Origin: Candidatus Saccharibacteria bacterium UBA1944 | Lineage (GTDB): Bacteria > Patescibacteriota > Saccharimonadia > Saccharimonadales > Saccharimonadaceae | Reading direction: 5' to 3' | Assembly: GCA_002336935.1 (NCBI GenBank) | Contig: DDEW01000018.1 | Coordinates: 1 to 64,000, forward strand | DNA: 64,000 bases | Shown here: one piece after another, positions 18,106 through 27,338 of the stretch | Numbering within the stretch: position 1 is the stretch's first letter | Layout of the letters: every line of letters starts with the position of its first letter | Notes under the pieces: generated by a model | The model's database searches: none | What the model saw: the letters and a program-made list of their open reading frames with translations, nothing else | What the model was told of the DNA's origin: nothing | Position numbers and translations under genes: made by a program

Positions 18106-18813
18106 ATGAGCAAGAAACCACACGTATGTATTCTTATACCCGCATTCAATGAAGGTGCCGTAATCGCTAATGTTATCAAGAACACAAGACGCGTATTTGA
18201 TGCATCTTCCTATATCTACACGATCGTGGTCATCAATGACGGTTCTACAGATGTAACTTCTGCAGAAGCAAGAAAAGCCGGAGCGGCTGTCATCGACCAC
18301 ATCCTTAACAGTGGCGCAGGCGGAGCCACTTCAACTGGAATCAGATATGCACAAAAACAATCATTCGCAGCTGCCGCAACAATGGACGCAGACGGTCAAC
18401 ACGCCGCAGAAGATGTAGTTAGGGGGTTTGACATATTGTTTAAGAAGAAGTTAGATTTTCTAATCGGTAGCCGACTTATCGATAGTCGCGGCATGTCAAA
18501 AACAAAGGTAATAGGAAACTGGGGTCTTAGCCTGCTAACACGACTGCTGTTTGGTGTTAAATCCACCGATTCACAGTCTGGATTACGCGTATTTTCCCTC
18601 TATGCGATCCAATCTCTTCGATGGCAGTCAACCGGATATGAGTTTTGTTCAGAGATGCTGTGGAGAGGGAGTCAACTAAAGTTAAAGATGGGTGAGTATC
18701 CAGTTAAGGCTATCTACACGGACTATTCAATTTCCAAAGGTCAAAACAACTGGAATGCAGTCAACATAGTCAAGAACTTACTTCGCCGCAGAATATCGGA
18801 GATATTTGGATGA
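18106..18813 (+). CDS. GT2 glycosyltransferase (polyprenyl-phosphate sugar synthase-like)
   Basis: Predicted to make a polyprenyl-phosphate-linked sugar in the cytoplasm. The protein has about 235 residues and no membrane tail. Motifs are ILIPAFNEG at the N-terminus, VVINDGSTD, MDADGQH (the DxD metal site) and IGSRLIDSRG. The next gene, a DUF2304-type membrane protein, overlaps it by four bases (ATGA). This GT2+DUF2304 pair recurs in bacteria and the second protein probably acts as a membrane partner. The ATG at 18106 is chosen because of the leaderless promoter. Confidence 0.92.
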   Translation: MSKKPHVCILIPAFNEGAVIANVIKNTRRVFDASSYIYTIVVINDGSTDVTSAEARKAGAAVIDHILNSGAGGATSTGIRYAQKQSFAAAATMDADGQHAAEDVVRGFDILFKKKLDFLIGSRLIDSRGMSKTKVIGNWGLSLLTRLLFGVKSTDSQSGLRVFSLYAIQSLRWQSTGYEFCSEMLWRGSQLKLKMGEYPVKAIYTDYSISKGQNNWNAVNIVKNLLRRRISEIFG

Positions 18814-19160
18814 GTCGCTACCTATTGCTTGTACTGCTTAACCTACCGTTTATTGTTGCGGCGCTAATCAGTGCACTCACGCAATACAAACTAGGAAAGC
18901 TGTCGCTAGGACGCTTCTTGGCTCAAGTGTTCTTTTGGGTACTCATAGTAACCGGTCTATGTCTTGCGCACCCCATTTACACGTGGCTTTTTAGCCACAA
19001 CCTTACCGAAACTGAACCACTCAGCCTATTCGATGTTGTTCAGCTTACGGCAATTATAGTTCTTTTTTATGCGGTCAACCGCACCCGCGGTAGAGTTGAT
19101 GTGCTTGAACAGCGACTGAGGAGCCTGCACGAAGAGTTATCGATTCGTCTCTCTAAATGA
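18810..19160 (+). CDS. DUF2304-like small membrane protein
   Basis: Protein of 116 residues with three hydrophobic segments (about residues 4-22, 35-57, 68-90) and a C-terminal coiled-coil-like stretch (VDVLEQRLRSLHEEL). This layout matches DUF2304 proteins, which are typically encoded next to GT2 enzymes. Function is unknown; a role as membrane partner of the GT2 is inference. The start overlaps the GT2 stop by four bases. The last 24 bases overlap the convergent GtrA gene. Confidence 0.78.
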   Translation: MSRYLLLVLLNLPFIVAALISALTQYKLGKLSLGRFLAQVFFWVLIVTGLCLAHPIYTWLFSHNLTETEPLSLFDVVQLTAIIVLFYAVNRTRGRVDVLEQRLRSLHEELSIRLSK

Positions 19161-19547
19161 TTGGCTGCGAAAGATGACACGGCGGAATAATACGTAATTC
19201 CACGCCGCAATTAGCGTCATTATTATCAATTTTGCAAGCAGTTTTTGTATACCAGCTCCAACAAGCATAGCAAGGATATAGTTTGATAATACAAGATTGA
19301 TAATGGCGAGTAGTATGTACTTTAAGAACTCACTTCTTTGAGAGCCAGTGCTACGAAAAACCCACTTTCGATTTAGTATGAAACTTACAATAAGCCCCAG
19401 TAAGAAACTTACGGACTGGGCAAAAACAATACTGAATTGAGGCACAACAAACACAATAGCCGCAAAGGCTAGCATTTCTACTACAGCTGCCGTACCTCCC
19501 GATACTAAAAAACGAATCGGGCGATGGATGATAATATTCCTGTGCAT
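19137..19547 (-). CDS. GtrA-family membrane protein
   Basis: Second GtrA-type protein in the window, 136 residues and four membrane helices. Typical elements are RFLVSGGTAAVVEM in helix one, LNRKWVFRS after helix two and the C-terminal WNYVLFRRVIFRS. Family members are thought to move polyprenyl-linked sugars across the membrane. GAAGG lies four bases upstream of the ATG. It converges on the DUF2304 gene and could flip the product of the adjacent GT2, which is inference. Confidence 0.9.
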   Translation of the reverse strand: MHRNIIIHRPIRFLVSGGTAAVVEMLAFAAIVFVVPQFSIVFAQSVSFLLGLIVSFILNRKWVFRSTGSQRSEFLKYILLAIINLVLSNYILAMLVGAGIQKLLAKLIIMTLIAAWNYVLFRRVIFRSQSFRETNR

Positions 19548-19600
19548 ATACCTTCACTGTATCAAATCTAGCCGCGCACTACCAACCTATGCCGCCGTGC

Positions 19601-19606
19601 TATAAT
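19601..19606 (+). promoter_or_regulatory. Extended -10 promoter of the 19631 gene
   Basis: TGC-TATAAT, an extended -10 element, 24 bases before the ATG at 19631. The leader of about 18 bases contains GGCGAGG as ribosome binding site, so this gene has a conventional leader unlike most first genes here. Confidence 0.6.
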
Positions 19607-19630
19607 AAATTCCAAAGGCGAGGTAAAAGC

Positions 19631-21511
19631 ATGACTAAACAACGCGAAAAACTTTATATACTCTTTGGTATTAGCATATTGCTCACCGCGTTCTCGTTGC
19701 TTACTGGAACTACCCTCGGCATACTCTTGTTCGCTATCTACCTTGCAGCAACTCATACACCACTACCAAAGAATCTCAGGCACAATCTCACTACACAACT
19801 ACTCGCAGGACTTTTTGTCGTCGCAGGTTTTATTCAGTCGGGAACCGTATTAATGTTCCTCGCCCACATGAAGACAAGCTTCTTAATCCTATCACTTACT
19901 GCACTGGTCGGCAGCCTTGGTCTAGCGGTATACGCAAGGGAAAAAACTAAGGGTAGCTTTACCCTTCAAAAGCCTAGTCAAATAGACCTCCTCATCCTGG
20001 TTATGCCCATGATTATTTGCGCGTTTGTGTGGTCACGAACAATTTTGCCCACCAAAGATGACTCCATCTCTATCATACAGTCTGTGTCCTTTGGTATGGA
20101 CGATTCAACGCATTCAAGCATATTTGGAGATTTGCTTCGCTCAAACGGTAACCTTTTCGCATCAAGTGAGCAAAAAGATACGATGGCTCTCAAATGGCAT
20201 GCTGGTTATCCTATGGGGTGGCATGTGACAACGGCTACCTTTGCATCAAGCATCGCACCAACACGCGACCTACCTATGATTACAAATTTAACCCTTTACT
20301 ACTGGGCAAAGGTGGCTAGTCTTTTTGTTGCGCTTCTTTGTATCTCAGCTCTCTTCGTATCACTGCTTTCAAAATCTAAGGAGGCTCTGCATCATAGGGC
20401 GACTACACTGGCGGTTCTCAGTCTACTATATATAGGAGTGCTCATCGTACTTCCACTCTACCACGAAGGCTTTTTCTCATTCCTCCCAGTCATTGCCGCA
20501 ACGGCACTGTTTTCGTCCTGTCTTACGGCAAGGAGCGCAAGAGAACCATTACCCATTTTTCTACTCACCTTACTCACTATTGTTTCGGCCATAACATGGA
20601 TGATTACCGCACCAATCCTTACTATTGCCTATCTATACGCCATCTACCGCGAGACCGACCGGTATACATTACAAATCATAAAGAGAAATCTACTCCCTCT
20701 CCTCTTAATGGTAGGCGCGACCGCAGCACAAGCTTTCTTATATAAATCAATCAATGCAGACCGTTCCATCGAGTCATTAGCCGAAGCCGGAGGCATCATG
20801 GCTCCGACGCATATTCTACTTATCATTTTGCTCGTTATTTATGGCTATTCATACGTAAGGGCAGGCGAACAAAACATAGCAAAAAAACTACTGCCCATTG
20901 TCGGCGCATCACTTCTGGTTCTAGTGTGTGTACTGGCAGTCATAACCATAAAGTCGCCTACTATCAGTTACTATTACTACAAACTTCAATCAGTTGTTGT
21001 CATTCTGCTTCTCTGTTTCGCACTAGCACGAGTCACTGATTACATGACAACAACCAGGCTGCTAAAGAGCTTTGAATCTATTATTATACTTCTGATAGTA
21101 TTTGGGCTTACGGTGCCCAGTATAATTGGTTATGAGTATGCGCGTGCAGCCCTCGGGAGGATGCACGACTATACAATTTCTGACCAAGCTGCCGAAAGCC
21201 TAAAGAACGGCGCGCTAGCGCGACCGTTTAGTGCAAACAACTCACGATTTATTTACTATATAGAAGGTAATTCCCCTGAAACGATCCTTTCGTCTAATCT
21301 GGCGCGATCATCATATCGATCAACATCATGTGACGGAAGCGTGTTTACTGGAGCCTATACCCAAAACTACACTCGTTTTGTTGATTCTGTACGTCGCTGT
21401 AGCAGTAAAACACTTCCGATAACCATATACTCTAGCACTGAAACCTACAATAAGTTAAGAGCAGATTTAAGTAACTCACAGGGTATAATTATCCGTAAAA
21501 TTGATTACTAG
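19631..21511 (+). CDS. Large multi-pass membrane protein, possible glycosyltransferase or polymerase
   Basis: Protein of about 626 residues with roughly 12 hydrophobic segments, a large outward loop after about residue 130 (DDSISIIQSVSFGMDDSTHSS and nearby WHAGYPMGWH) and a C-terminal soluble part of about 130 residues. Family not recognised. The loop with repeated acidic residues and a Trp/His-rich segment resembles the active-site loops of GT-C enzymes, but O-antigen polymerase-like functions are equally possible. The start is placed at 19631 because of the GAGGT ribosome binding site. It precedes two surface-protein genes by short spacing. Confidence 0.65.
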   Translation: MTKQREKLYILFGISILLTAFSLLTGTTLGILLFAIYLAATHTPLPKNLRHNLTTQLLAGLFVVAGFIQSGTVLMFLAHMKTSFLILSLTALVGSLGLAVYAREKTKGSFTLQKPSQIDLLILVMPMIICAFVWSRTILPTKDDSISIIQSVSFGMDDSTHSSIFGDLLRSNGNLFASSEQKDTMALKWHAGYPMGWHVTTATFASSIAPTRDLPMITNLTLYYWAKVASLFVALLCISALFVSLLSKSKEALHHRATTLAVLSLLYIGVLIVLPLYHEGFFSFLPVIAATALFSSCLTARSAREPLPIFLLTLLTIVSAITWMITAPILTIAYLYAIYRETDRYTLQIIKRNLLPLLLMVGATAAQAFLYKSINADRSIESLAEAGGIMAPTHILLIILLVIYGYSYVRAGEQNIAKKLLPIVGASLLVLVCVLAVITIKSPTISYYYYKLQSVVVILLLCFALARVTDYMTTTRLLKSFESIIILLIVFGLTVPSIIGYEYARAALGRMHDYTISDQAAESLKNGALARPFSANNSRFIYYIEGNSPETILSSNLARSSYRSTSCDGSVFTGAYTQNYTRFVDSVRRCSSKTLPITIYSSTETYNKLRADLSNSQGIIIRKIDY

Positions 21512-21526
21512 ACGGGCCGGCACTAC

Positions 21527-21555
21527 TTGCATAATGTGCATACTTATGCTTAAAT
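21527..21555 (+). promoter_or_regulatory. Sigma70-type promoter of the 21580-25138 unit
   Basis: TTGCAT (21527-21532), a 17-base spacer and TTAAAT (21550-21555), followed by AATAAGGA before the ATG at 21580. Confidence 0.5.
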
Positions 21556-21579
21556 TATATGTAATAAGGATACGCTTTC

Positions 21580-22131
21580 ATGAATATAAAAAATAGAAAA
21601 AACAATACTGTCCCTTTTATCGCACTCACTGGTGTTGTCGTTGCATGCATACTCTTTGTGTTATGGCTTGTGAGTAAGCCTCATGCGGGTGTTCAAAATC
21701 CAATAAATCTCAACACACCATCAAACCAACAAACCACAGCTGGTGAGGCAGCAAAAAAAGAGTTTGAGACCAAAACGACAGAAGCTAGCCAACAGTCAGA
21801 ATCAGTCAAAGCAACTAATGACACCGAGACCAGCTCACCGTTAACTGTTTATCTTCAAATCGCCTCAGTAAGAAAATCAGGAGATGACCTTAGTGTATCA
21901 ACAGTCATCCAAACAATTGACGATAGTGGTGAGTGTATACTTACCGTCCTACAGAATGGCACGGCAAAACTAACTAAAACTGTAAAAACACAAACCATGG
22001 GATCATATAGTACTTGCCAAAACTTGGTTGTGAATATACCCGCATTACAAACTGGCACCTACACAGTAGAGGTCAACTACAAGGGTAGCCAGAATCGACT
22101 CGGAAAAGCCTCCAAAGAGGTAACTATATGA
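21580..22131 (+). CDS. Membrane-anchored extracellular protein, unknown family
   Basis: Family not recognised. The 183-residue protein has one N-terminal membrane helix (about residues 12-32), a Gln/Thr/Glu-rich linker (about 38-85) and a C-terminal beta-rich domain of about 95 residues with two Cys (SGECIL and YSTCQN) that could form a disulfide outside the cell. The ATGA overlap with the next gene couples it to the secreted lysozyme-like protein, so it may anchor or assist that protein. An AAGGA ribosome binding site precedes the start. Confidence 0.72.
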   Translation: MNIKNRKNNTVPFIALTGVVVACILFVLWLVSKPHAGVQNPINLNTPSNQQTTAGEAAKKEFETKTTEASQQSESVKATNDTETSSPLTVYLQIASVRKSGDDLSVSTVIQTIDDSGECILTVLQNGTAKLTKTVKTQTMGSYSTCQNLVVNIPALQTGTYTVEVNYKGSQNRLGKASKEVTI

Positions 22132-24299
22132 AGATAAAGCTTGGTTTACTAATCTCAATAATTAGTGTCGCTATTAGTATTAGCCCACAAGTTCTTGCTG
22201 CAGACGCGCACAACTACAATGCAGGCAGGATAATTGATGACTCAGTCTTCACTAATAGCAATACTATGACTATCGCGCAAATTCAGCAATTTCTTGATAG
22301 CAAAATGCCAAATTGTGACACCTACGGCACAGCGGGCGGCACATACACTAATCGCAACTGGATCGAAGATAATCTTGGTATATCACCACCCTATCGTTGC
22401 GTGCGTGATTATCGTGAGAACCCATCCACGGGCGCCAACAACTACGGCACCTGGACAAACCCCAGCGGATCACTCAGCTCTGCCGAGCTTATCTATAACT
22501 ATTCAAAGCAGTTTAATATAAATCCCCAGGTACTACTCGTTACTTTGCAAAAAGAAAATGGCCTCATTACTGATAATATTCCTATCCCCCGCCAGTACCA
22601 ACAGGCGATGGGGTTTGGGTGTCCTGACAACGTCGCGCCTGGCCAACCTGTTTGCGACCCTGCATATAACAGCTTCTCAAACCAGTTATATCAAGCAGCT
22701 CGTCACTTTAGGGGATATATAGATAAACCAGCTGGGTGGACAGTCACTTTTGATACTGGCTGGAATGATATCATGTGGAGTCCCGACCAGCCACGATGTG
22801 GTTCTGGCTCTGTATTTATAGAGAATCGATCTACCGTTGCCCTCTATACTTATACCCCTTATCAACCAAATAATGCCGCAAAAGATGCGCAATATGGTTA
22901 CGGTGATAGCTGTAGTGCCCATGGAAATCGAAACTTTTATCTATACTTCACAGACTGGTTTGGCACAACGGCCGGAAGCTTTACCACCCTTTCCACACCC
23001 AGGTATTTGCAGACGTCAAAAGAAACACGAAAGGTTGATCCAGCTACAAGCAGCCGAATCGACAGCCTAATCCCAAGTGGAACGCAAATTTACTTCAAAG
23101 ACAAAATCGATACAGCATATGGCACATGTTTAAGGACAAGCCACGATGCAAACCTAAGGCTACGAAAATGTATCCCTCTAAACGAAATGGGCGAATTAAC
23201 CATTGTCTATAACGACATTAACACACAAGAAACCACCATGAGCACAAAACGTGCGCTGTATAAGCAAAATCTCCGAACAATGGCAGATGCCAAGGAGTAT
23301 CCTTTACCACAAGCGCGCATCCTAACCTTAGCGAAAAAGACGGTTATAGCCGGCACAACCTACTTCGTAACTGCCGCGGATATATTGAATGGAGTAGAGA
23401 GCGGGATACCAGCATCAGCTCTCGCTCCTGCCAATACATACACACCCATTACGTCAACCTGGCTGCGCCTTACTAGCGACCAACAAAAGGCAACCGGGCC
23501 GCAGGCAATAAGCATAGACTCAACGATACCTGCCAATACGATCGTCCCTCTCTTATCAAAAACGACCATTAATGGAGTTGACTACTATCGAACCTCATAC
23601 GACACAAACAACAACCTGGACAAGGCTATTAACTTCTCCTCACTTGCAGACCCCTATACCGCATTTAGATATCCCCGATGGATGCGCATAGGTGCAACAA
23701 CAACTGAAATTGACCCTTTCACACAACAGAAAGGTAACGCGCTACCTTCCGGGACAGATGTATTTATTAATTCCAAGGTAGTATATAACGGTCCTGTGTA
23801 CTATAGGTCAAAAGCAAACACAGATGCGGGTAACCGACTATCTATACCCGATAGCAACCTGAATGAAATTGCCTATTCTGAGTTCATCGCCTCACGATGG
23901 ATGTTAGTATCAACGACAGAAAAAGTAGTCGACCCTATAACCGGTATCGAGTCAGGCATTACGATTCCTGCTCAGTCTCAGCGGAAATTCCATGCAAAGA
24001 TTAAAGTGAATAATACTTGGTATTTTCAAGATACCTCCGGCTCAACAGTTTCATCATCGGGTATCACAGAAATCCCCTATATTCCTTTTGTTGCGCCCCG
24101 ACCACTCAAGCTATCTACCTCTACTCCAAAGATTACACCAAACACAGAGCAGCCAGCTAGTGCAGCGATATCATCTGGGTTGATTGTCCGTTTCGCTGCA
24201 AAAATACAAATAAATGGCGTGTGGTATTTTCAAACAGAATATGATAGTACATATGGTTATAATCGCGCAATTCCTGCAGCACACCTAGTGGAGCCGTAG
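22128..24299 (+). CDS. Secreted protein with lysozyme-like domain and about six C-terminal repeats
   Basis: Protein of 723 residues with a signal peptide (cleavage after VLAA, near residue 25). Residues about 30-285 form a domain with several Cys pairs; NPQVLLVTLQKENGL around residue 133 resembles the catalytic helix of lysozyme-like/SLT folds, with Glu143 as candidate catalytic residue. From about residue 290 to the end there are about six repeats of 65-75 residues with a consensus close to PRWMxL, a D-P/T pair, IPxGTxVxF, KIxINGVxYYRT and AIPxxxL. They are probably beta-rich wall- or ligand-binding modules. It would act outside the cell on peptidoglycan, its own or a neighbour's; that is inference. 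It overlaps its neighbours on both sides. Confidence 0.78.
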   Translation: MKIKLGLLISIISVAISISPQVLAADAHNYNAGRIIDDSVFTNSNTMTIAQIQQFLDSKMPNCDTYGTAGGTYTNRNWIEDNLGISPPYRCVRDYRENPSTGANNYGTWTNPSGSLSSAELIYNYSKQFNINPQVLLVTLQKENGLITDNIPIPRQYQQAMGFGCPDNVAPGQPVCDPAYNSFSNQLYQAARHFRGYIDKPAGWTVTFDTGWNDIMWSPDQPRCGSGSVFIENRSTVALYTYTPYQPNNAAKDAQYGYGDSCSAHGNRNFYLYFTDWFGTTAGSFTTLSTPRYLQTSKETRKVDPATSSRIDSLIPSGTQIYFKDKIDTAYGTCLRTSHDANLRLRKCIPLNEMGELTIVYNDINTQETTMSTKRALYKQNLRTMADAKEYPLPQARILTLAKKTVIAGTTYFVTAADILNGVESGIPASALAPANTYTPITSTWLRLTSDQQKATGPQAISIDSTIPANTIVPLLSKTTINGVDYYRTSYDTNNNLDKAINFSSLADPYTAFRYPRWMRIGATTTEIDPFTQQKGNALPSGTDVFINSKVVYNGPVYYRSKANTDAGNRLSIPDSNLNEIAYSEFIASRWMLVSTTEKVVDPITGIESGITIPAQSQRKFHAKIKVNNTWYFQDTSGSTVSSSGITEIPYIPFVAPRPLKLSTSTPKITPNTEQPASAAISSGLIVRFAAKIQINGVWYFQTEYDSTYGYNRAIPAAHLVEP

Positions 24300-25138
24300 T
24301 GTTTAAAATAATCAAAAGACTCCTGCCCCGATCAAAACAGCCTATACGAATATACTGGTGGAGGTATGATGTAAGTGAAAATGGAAACTTTGGTGACGAA
24401 ATAACTCGTCTCATTATTCGTCGTGTTTTTCGACGAGATTGTTTATGGACACCGATGGAGTCGTGCGAGCTCATCGGGGCAGGGTCATTGCTGCAGGATG
24501 TTGTCGATAGTGAAGGTAATAACAATCCATATATATGGGGAACTGGTTTTATAGAAGAAGGTGACAAGAAAATTAGCGGGGAGAGATTCAGGATTACTGG
24601 TGTTCGTGGAAAGCTAAGCTCCATGCGGGTCACAGACTGCAGTGCACCTCTCTTTTTTGGCGACCCAGGGTTGCTGGCTTCTAGGGCCGTTACGCAAGCC
24701 GTCAAACGTTACAAGATTGGTATAGTACCCCACTACGTTGACTCAACTAATGAGATGGTGGGTTTTATACAATCTTTAGCTAAACATGTTGACGATATTG
24801 TCATTATTGATGCTACCGCTGACTGCGAGAAGGTTGTGAAGCAAATATCCTCATGTGAAGCAATTCTATCCTCAAGTCTTCACGGGCTCATAGTTGCCGA
24901 TTCCTATAAAATACCAAATGCGCACCTTATATTAAGCAGCAGCGTGCGCGGCGGTGCTTACAAATTTCTCGACTATCTGTCCGTATTCCCCGATCGAGAG
25001 TATAAGCCGGTATCTGTAGATTGTATAAAAAAATGTGGAAACGTCGATGAACTACTCAGCTTAGTTAGGGGCTCCTATACGCCACCCAAGAACCTTCGAA
25101 CCATCCAGCAATCAATTATTAATGGCTTTCCTTTTTAA
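24299..25138 (+). CDS. Polysaccharide pyruvyl transferase family protein
   Basis: Predicted to add pyruvate (from phosphoenolpyruvate) as a ketal to a sugar of the surface glycan. The 279-residue protein matches the family layout: NFGDEITRLI near the N-terminus, GAGSLLQD, WGTGFIEE, RGKLSSM, FFGDPGLL, and in the C-terminal half IGIVPHYVD and SSSLHGLIVADS (the conserved S-LHG motif). Pyruvylated wall sugars often anchor surface-layer-type proteins, so the link to the preceding repeat protein is notable. GTG start shares one base with the preceding stop. The last 20 bases overlap the convergent GT2 gene. Confidence 0.9.
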   Translation: MFKIIKRLLPRSKQPIRIYWWRYDVSENGNFGDEITRLIIRRVFRRDCLWTPMESCELIGAGSLLQDVVDSEGNNNPYIWGTGFIEEGDKKISGERFRITGVRGKLSSMRVTDCSAPLFFGDPGLLASRAVTQAVKRYKIGIVPHYVDSTNEMVGFIQSLAKHVDDIVIIDATADCEKVVKQISSCEAILSSSLHGLIVADSYKIPNAHLILSSSVRGGAYKFLDYLSVFPDREYKPVSVDCIKKCGNVDELLSLVRGSYTPPKNLRTIQQSIINGFPF

Positions 25139-26120
25139 AATATTTTTTCAAACCACTTCTATTGATTGCTCTTGCTACCAATGAGTGAAGCAGCTTGTCA
25201 TGTGTCCTCTTTTGCATTGCATAAATGTTATCTACCCTATTAACAATACGTTCTTCTGCGCGGTTAATGTGGCCTTCAATCCTCACCACATTGGACATAT
25301 CAGCCACAACCTGATTCATAATACACCCGACACCATACCTACCATTCATAATATCTTCACGGAGATATTTATTACGTACTCTATTGATAGCTACCTCTTG
25401 GTCGTGAATACCAGCATGAACTGAGTTTCCATTCTCATCCTTTATATCAGGACGCTGGTGGTAGAAGAATAATGACTCCACACTGGGTATCAGATCTACA
25501 TCATATCTCGAAAGTAATCTGACTCCAAAATCCCAATCTTCTGCTGTTTCGAGGTTTTCATCATAGCCACCAAGCTCGTCATAGACCGCCTTTCTATAGG
25601 TAACTATCCCGTTCGATATGTAGTTTCGCGCACATTGTTTAAATAAGCTAATTTCGCCATCACCGCTATCAGGGTGCAGGTACTGATCAATACGCACCAC
25701 CTCGTTATCGACAATATCCTCAACAACGATATCCATCTTAACAACACAAGCCTTTGTTGCAGGATGCTTATCGAAGTAGTCAAGAACCAGTTTCACCCGA
25801 TCTTCATGCCAACTATCATCATCGTCAAGGATACATATGTACTCACTCTTACACGCACGTATCGCTTGATTGAGTGCCGGTATAAGCCCTACTGATGTTT
25901 TATTATTAAGTACAACCCTTCTCGCGTCAGGCAACTGACTGATTACTTCATCGAATTGTCGTTGATCACCCCCGTCATTGAGCACAATATGCACATAGTC
26001 CTGCACAGACTGATCCACTATGCTCTCAAGAGCGCGCTTCAGTAGTACTGGGCGATTTTTTGTGCGAGTAACAATTGCCAGTCTAGCAACATTTTCTTCA
26101 TTTGTTTTATGTGCTGCCAC
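25119..26120 (-). CDS. GT2-family glycosyltransferase
   Basis: Predicted inverting GT-A glycosyltransferase of 333 residues in the cytoplasm. Motifs are LAIVTRTKNRP at the N-terminus, HIVLNDGGD, and ICILDDDDSWH (metal-binding acidic cluster), then a GNYISNGIVTYRK-like acceptor segment (RNYISNGIVTYRK here) and ETAEDWDFGVRL. The start is the GTG at 26120, because AAGGAGG lies six bases upstream; the frame is open to 26228 but that part overlaps the upstream gene. It is the last gene of the export operon running from 30530. The C-terminal 60 residues are basic and may bind the membrane. Confidence 0.9.
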   Translation of the reverse strand: MAAHKTNEENVARLAIVTRTKNRPVLLKRALESIVDQSVQDYVHIVLNDGGDQRQFDEVISQLPDARRVVLNNKTSVGLIPALNQAIRACKSEYICILDDDDSWHEDRVKLVLDYFDKHPATKACVVKMDIVVEDIVDNEVVRIDQYLHPDSGDGEISLFKQCARNYISNGIVTYRKAVYDELGGYDENLETAEDWDFGVRLLSRYDVDLIPSVESLFFYHQRPDIKDENGNSVHAGIHDQEVAINRVRNKYLREDIMNGRYGVGCIMNQVVADMSNVVRIEGHINRAEERIVNRVDNIYAMQKRTHDKLLHSLVARAINRSGLKKYFKKESH

Positions 26121-27336
26121 GAACAACCTCCTTAAGCTCAGTATAGATGGTATAAGCCGTTTTATCCCAGGTAAACTGTTCGGCATGAAGTTTTGCCTCT
26201 CTCTTCCGCAGCTTTCGCTCAGCGTCATCCCAGCCGATAATCTTCTTTACTTGGCGTACAATACCTTCCCAATCTTGAGCGTACAACGCAAAGTCACCAC
26301 CAACTTCATATGTTGACGAGTTGTTATACACAACAACTGGACACTCCATAAGCATTGCCTCCAAAATAGGTATTCCAAATCCTTCGTATTTTGTCGGGTA
26401 GATATAGGCAATTGCATCTCGATATAACGTCTGCTTTGTTTTATCATCTATATATCCCATTGTCAGTATGTCACGCGCATATGATGACCCCATCACTTCA
26501 TTGCGAACTACTCTATTTGGAATGGTTTCTGGACTTTTGAAATTTTCACCCGCAAGAACAAACTGTAAATCATAGCCTTGTGATCGAAGGTTGTTGAATG
26601 CAGCAATCGCATCATCTACTCTTCGACGAGCGTCACCAGCACCGATGAATAATAGATAAGGTTTTGATGGCATATCGGGTCGGTTTGAACTATTATTAGT
26701 TTTAGCCGGTTTCTTGTCTACGCCAAGTTGGGCAACCTTCATCTTACCGCCTGGGATACTAAAGTATCTTTTTAGATCCTCCTTTGTGCTATTAGAAACA
26801 GTGATTATCATATGCGCATTGCGCAAACCCCGGTGCAGCAGCCGCATGAACTTATAGTTAGCAAACAGTGTCCTGATTGTGGACCGAAGTGCTTTATTCT
26901 TAAAAGGTACCCATGCGGACTCAAAATACTTATCCCAAAATATATAAGGAATGAGGTCATGTTTCACCAATACCGTTCTTGTGTTTTTTGGAACTCCGGC
27001 AGCATAATCGTACTGCAAGAATACATCAACGTCCTTAGACTGTTTTATGGGGTGAGAAATCAGTTCATTGTATACACGCATTAGCTTTTGCTTCTTTGTG
27101 AAGCTATTTGCTGCACGTTCAGGCATCGGGCCTAAACCGACAATCGTATATGAAACATCTTTGGGAATTGTAAGGAGCTCCAGGGGGTTAGAGTCATCAT
27201 ATGCGTAGAATACAAAGCTATTCTTTTCTTTCGCGCCGTATCTAATAATCCGATTAGTCACCTGCTTTGCAACCTCACCGATACCGCGATACCTGTGGCC
27301 ATTCTGAAGAGGCCTCAAATCAATACCTATACGCAT
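26107..27336 (-). CDS. GT4-family glycosyltransferase
   Basis: Predicted retaining GT-B enzyme of 409 residues. The N-terminus reads MRIGIDLRPLQNG and a GIGEVAKQV loop, typical of GT4 mannosyltransferase-like proteins. The C-terminal half has the EX7E motif in KYEGFGIPILEAMLMECP. It lies two bases after the upstream GT4 stop and overlaps the following GT2 start by 14 bases, so it belongs to the operon with the Wzm/Wzt exporter. Mannose transfer is plausible given manC in the window, but unproven. Confidence 0.93.
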   Translation of the reverse strand: MRIGIDLRPLQNGHRYRGIGEVAKQVTNRIIRYGAKEKNSFVFYAYDDSNPLELLTIPKDVSYTIVGLGPMPERAANSFTKKQKLMRVYNELISHPIKQSKDVDVFLQYDYAAGVPKNTRTVLVKHDLIPYIFWDKYFESAWVPFKNKALRSTIRTLFANYKFMRLLHRGLRNAHMIITVSNSTKEDLKRYFSIPGGKMKVAQLGVDKKPAKTNNSSNRPDMPSKPYLLFIGAGDARRRVDDAIAAFNNLRSQGYDLQFVLAGENFKSPETIPNRVVRNEVMGSSYARDILTMGYIDDKTKQTLYRDAIAYIYPTKYEGFGIPILEAMLMECPVVVYNNSSTYEVGGDFALYAQDWEGIVRQVKKIIGWDDAERKLRKREAKLHAEQFTWDKTAYTIYTELKEVVRGST

Positions 27337-27338
27337 CC

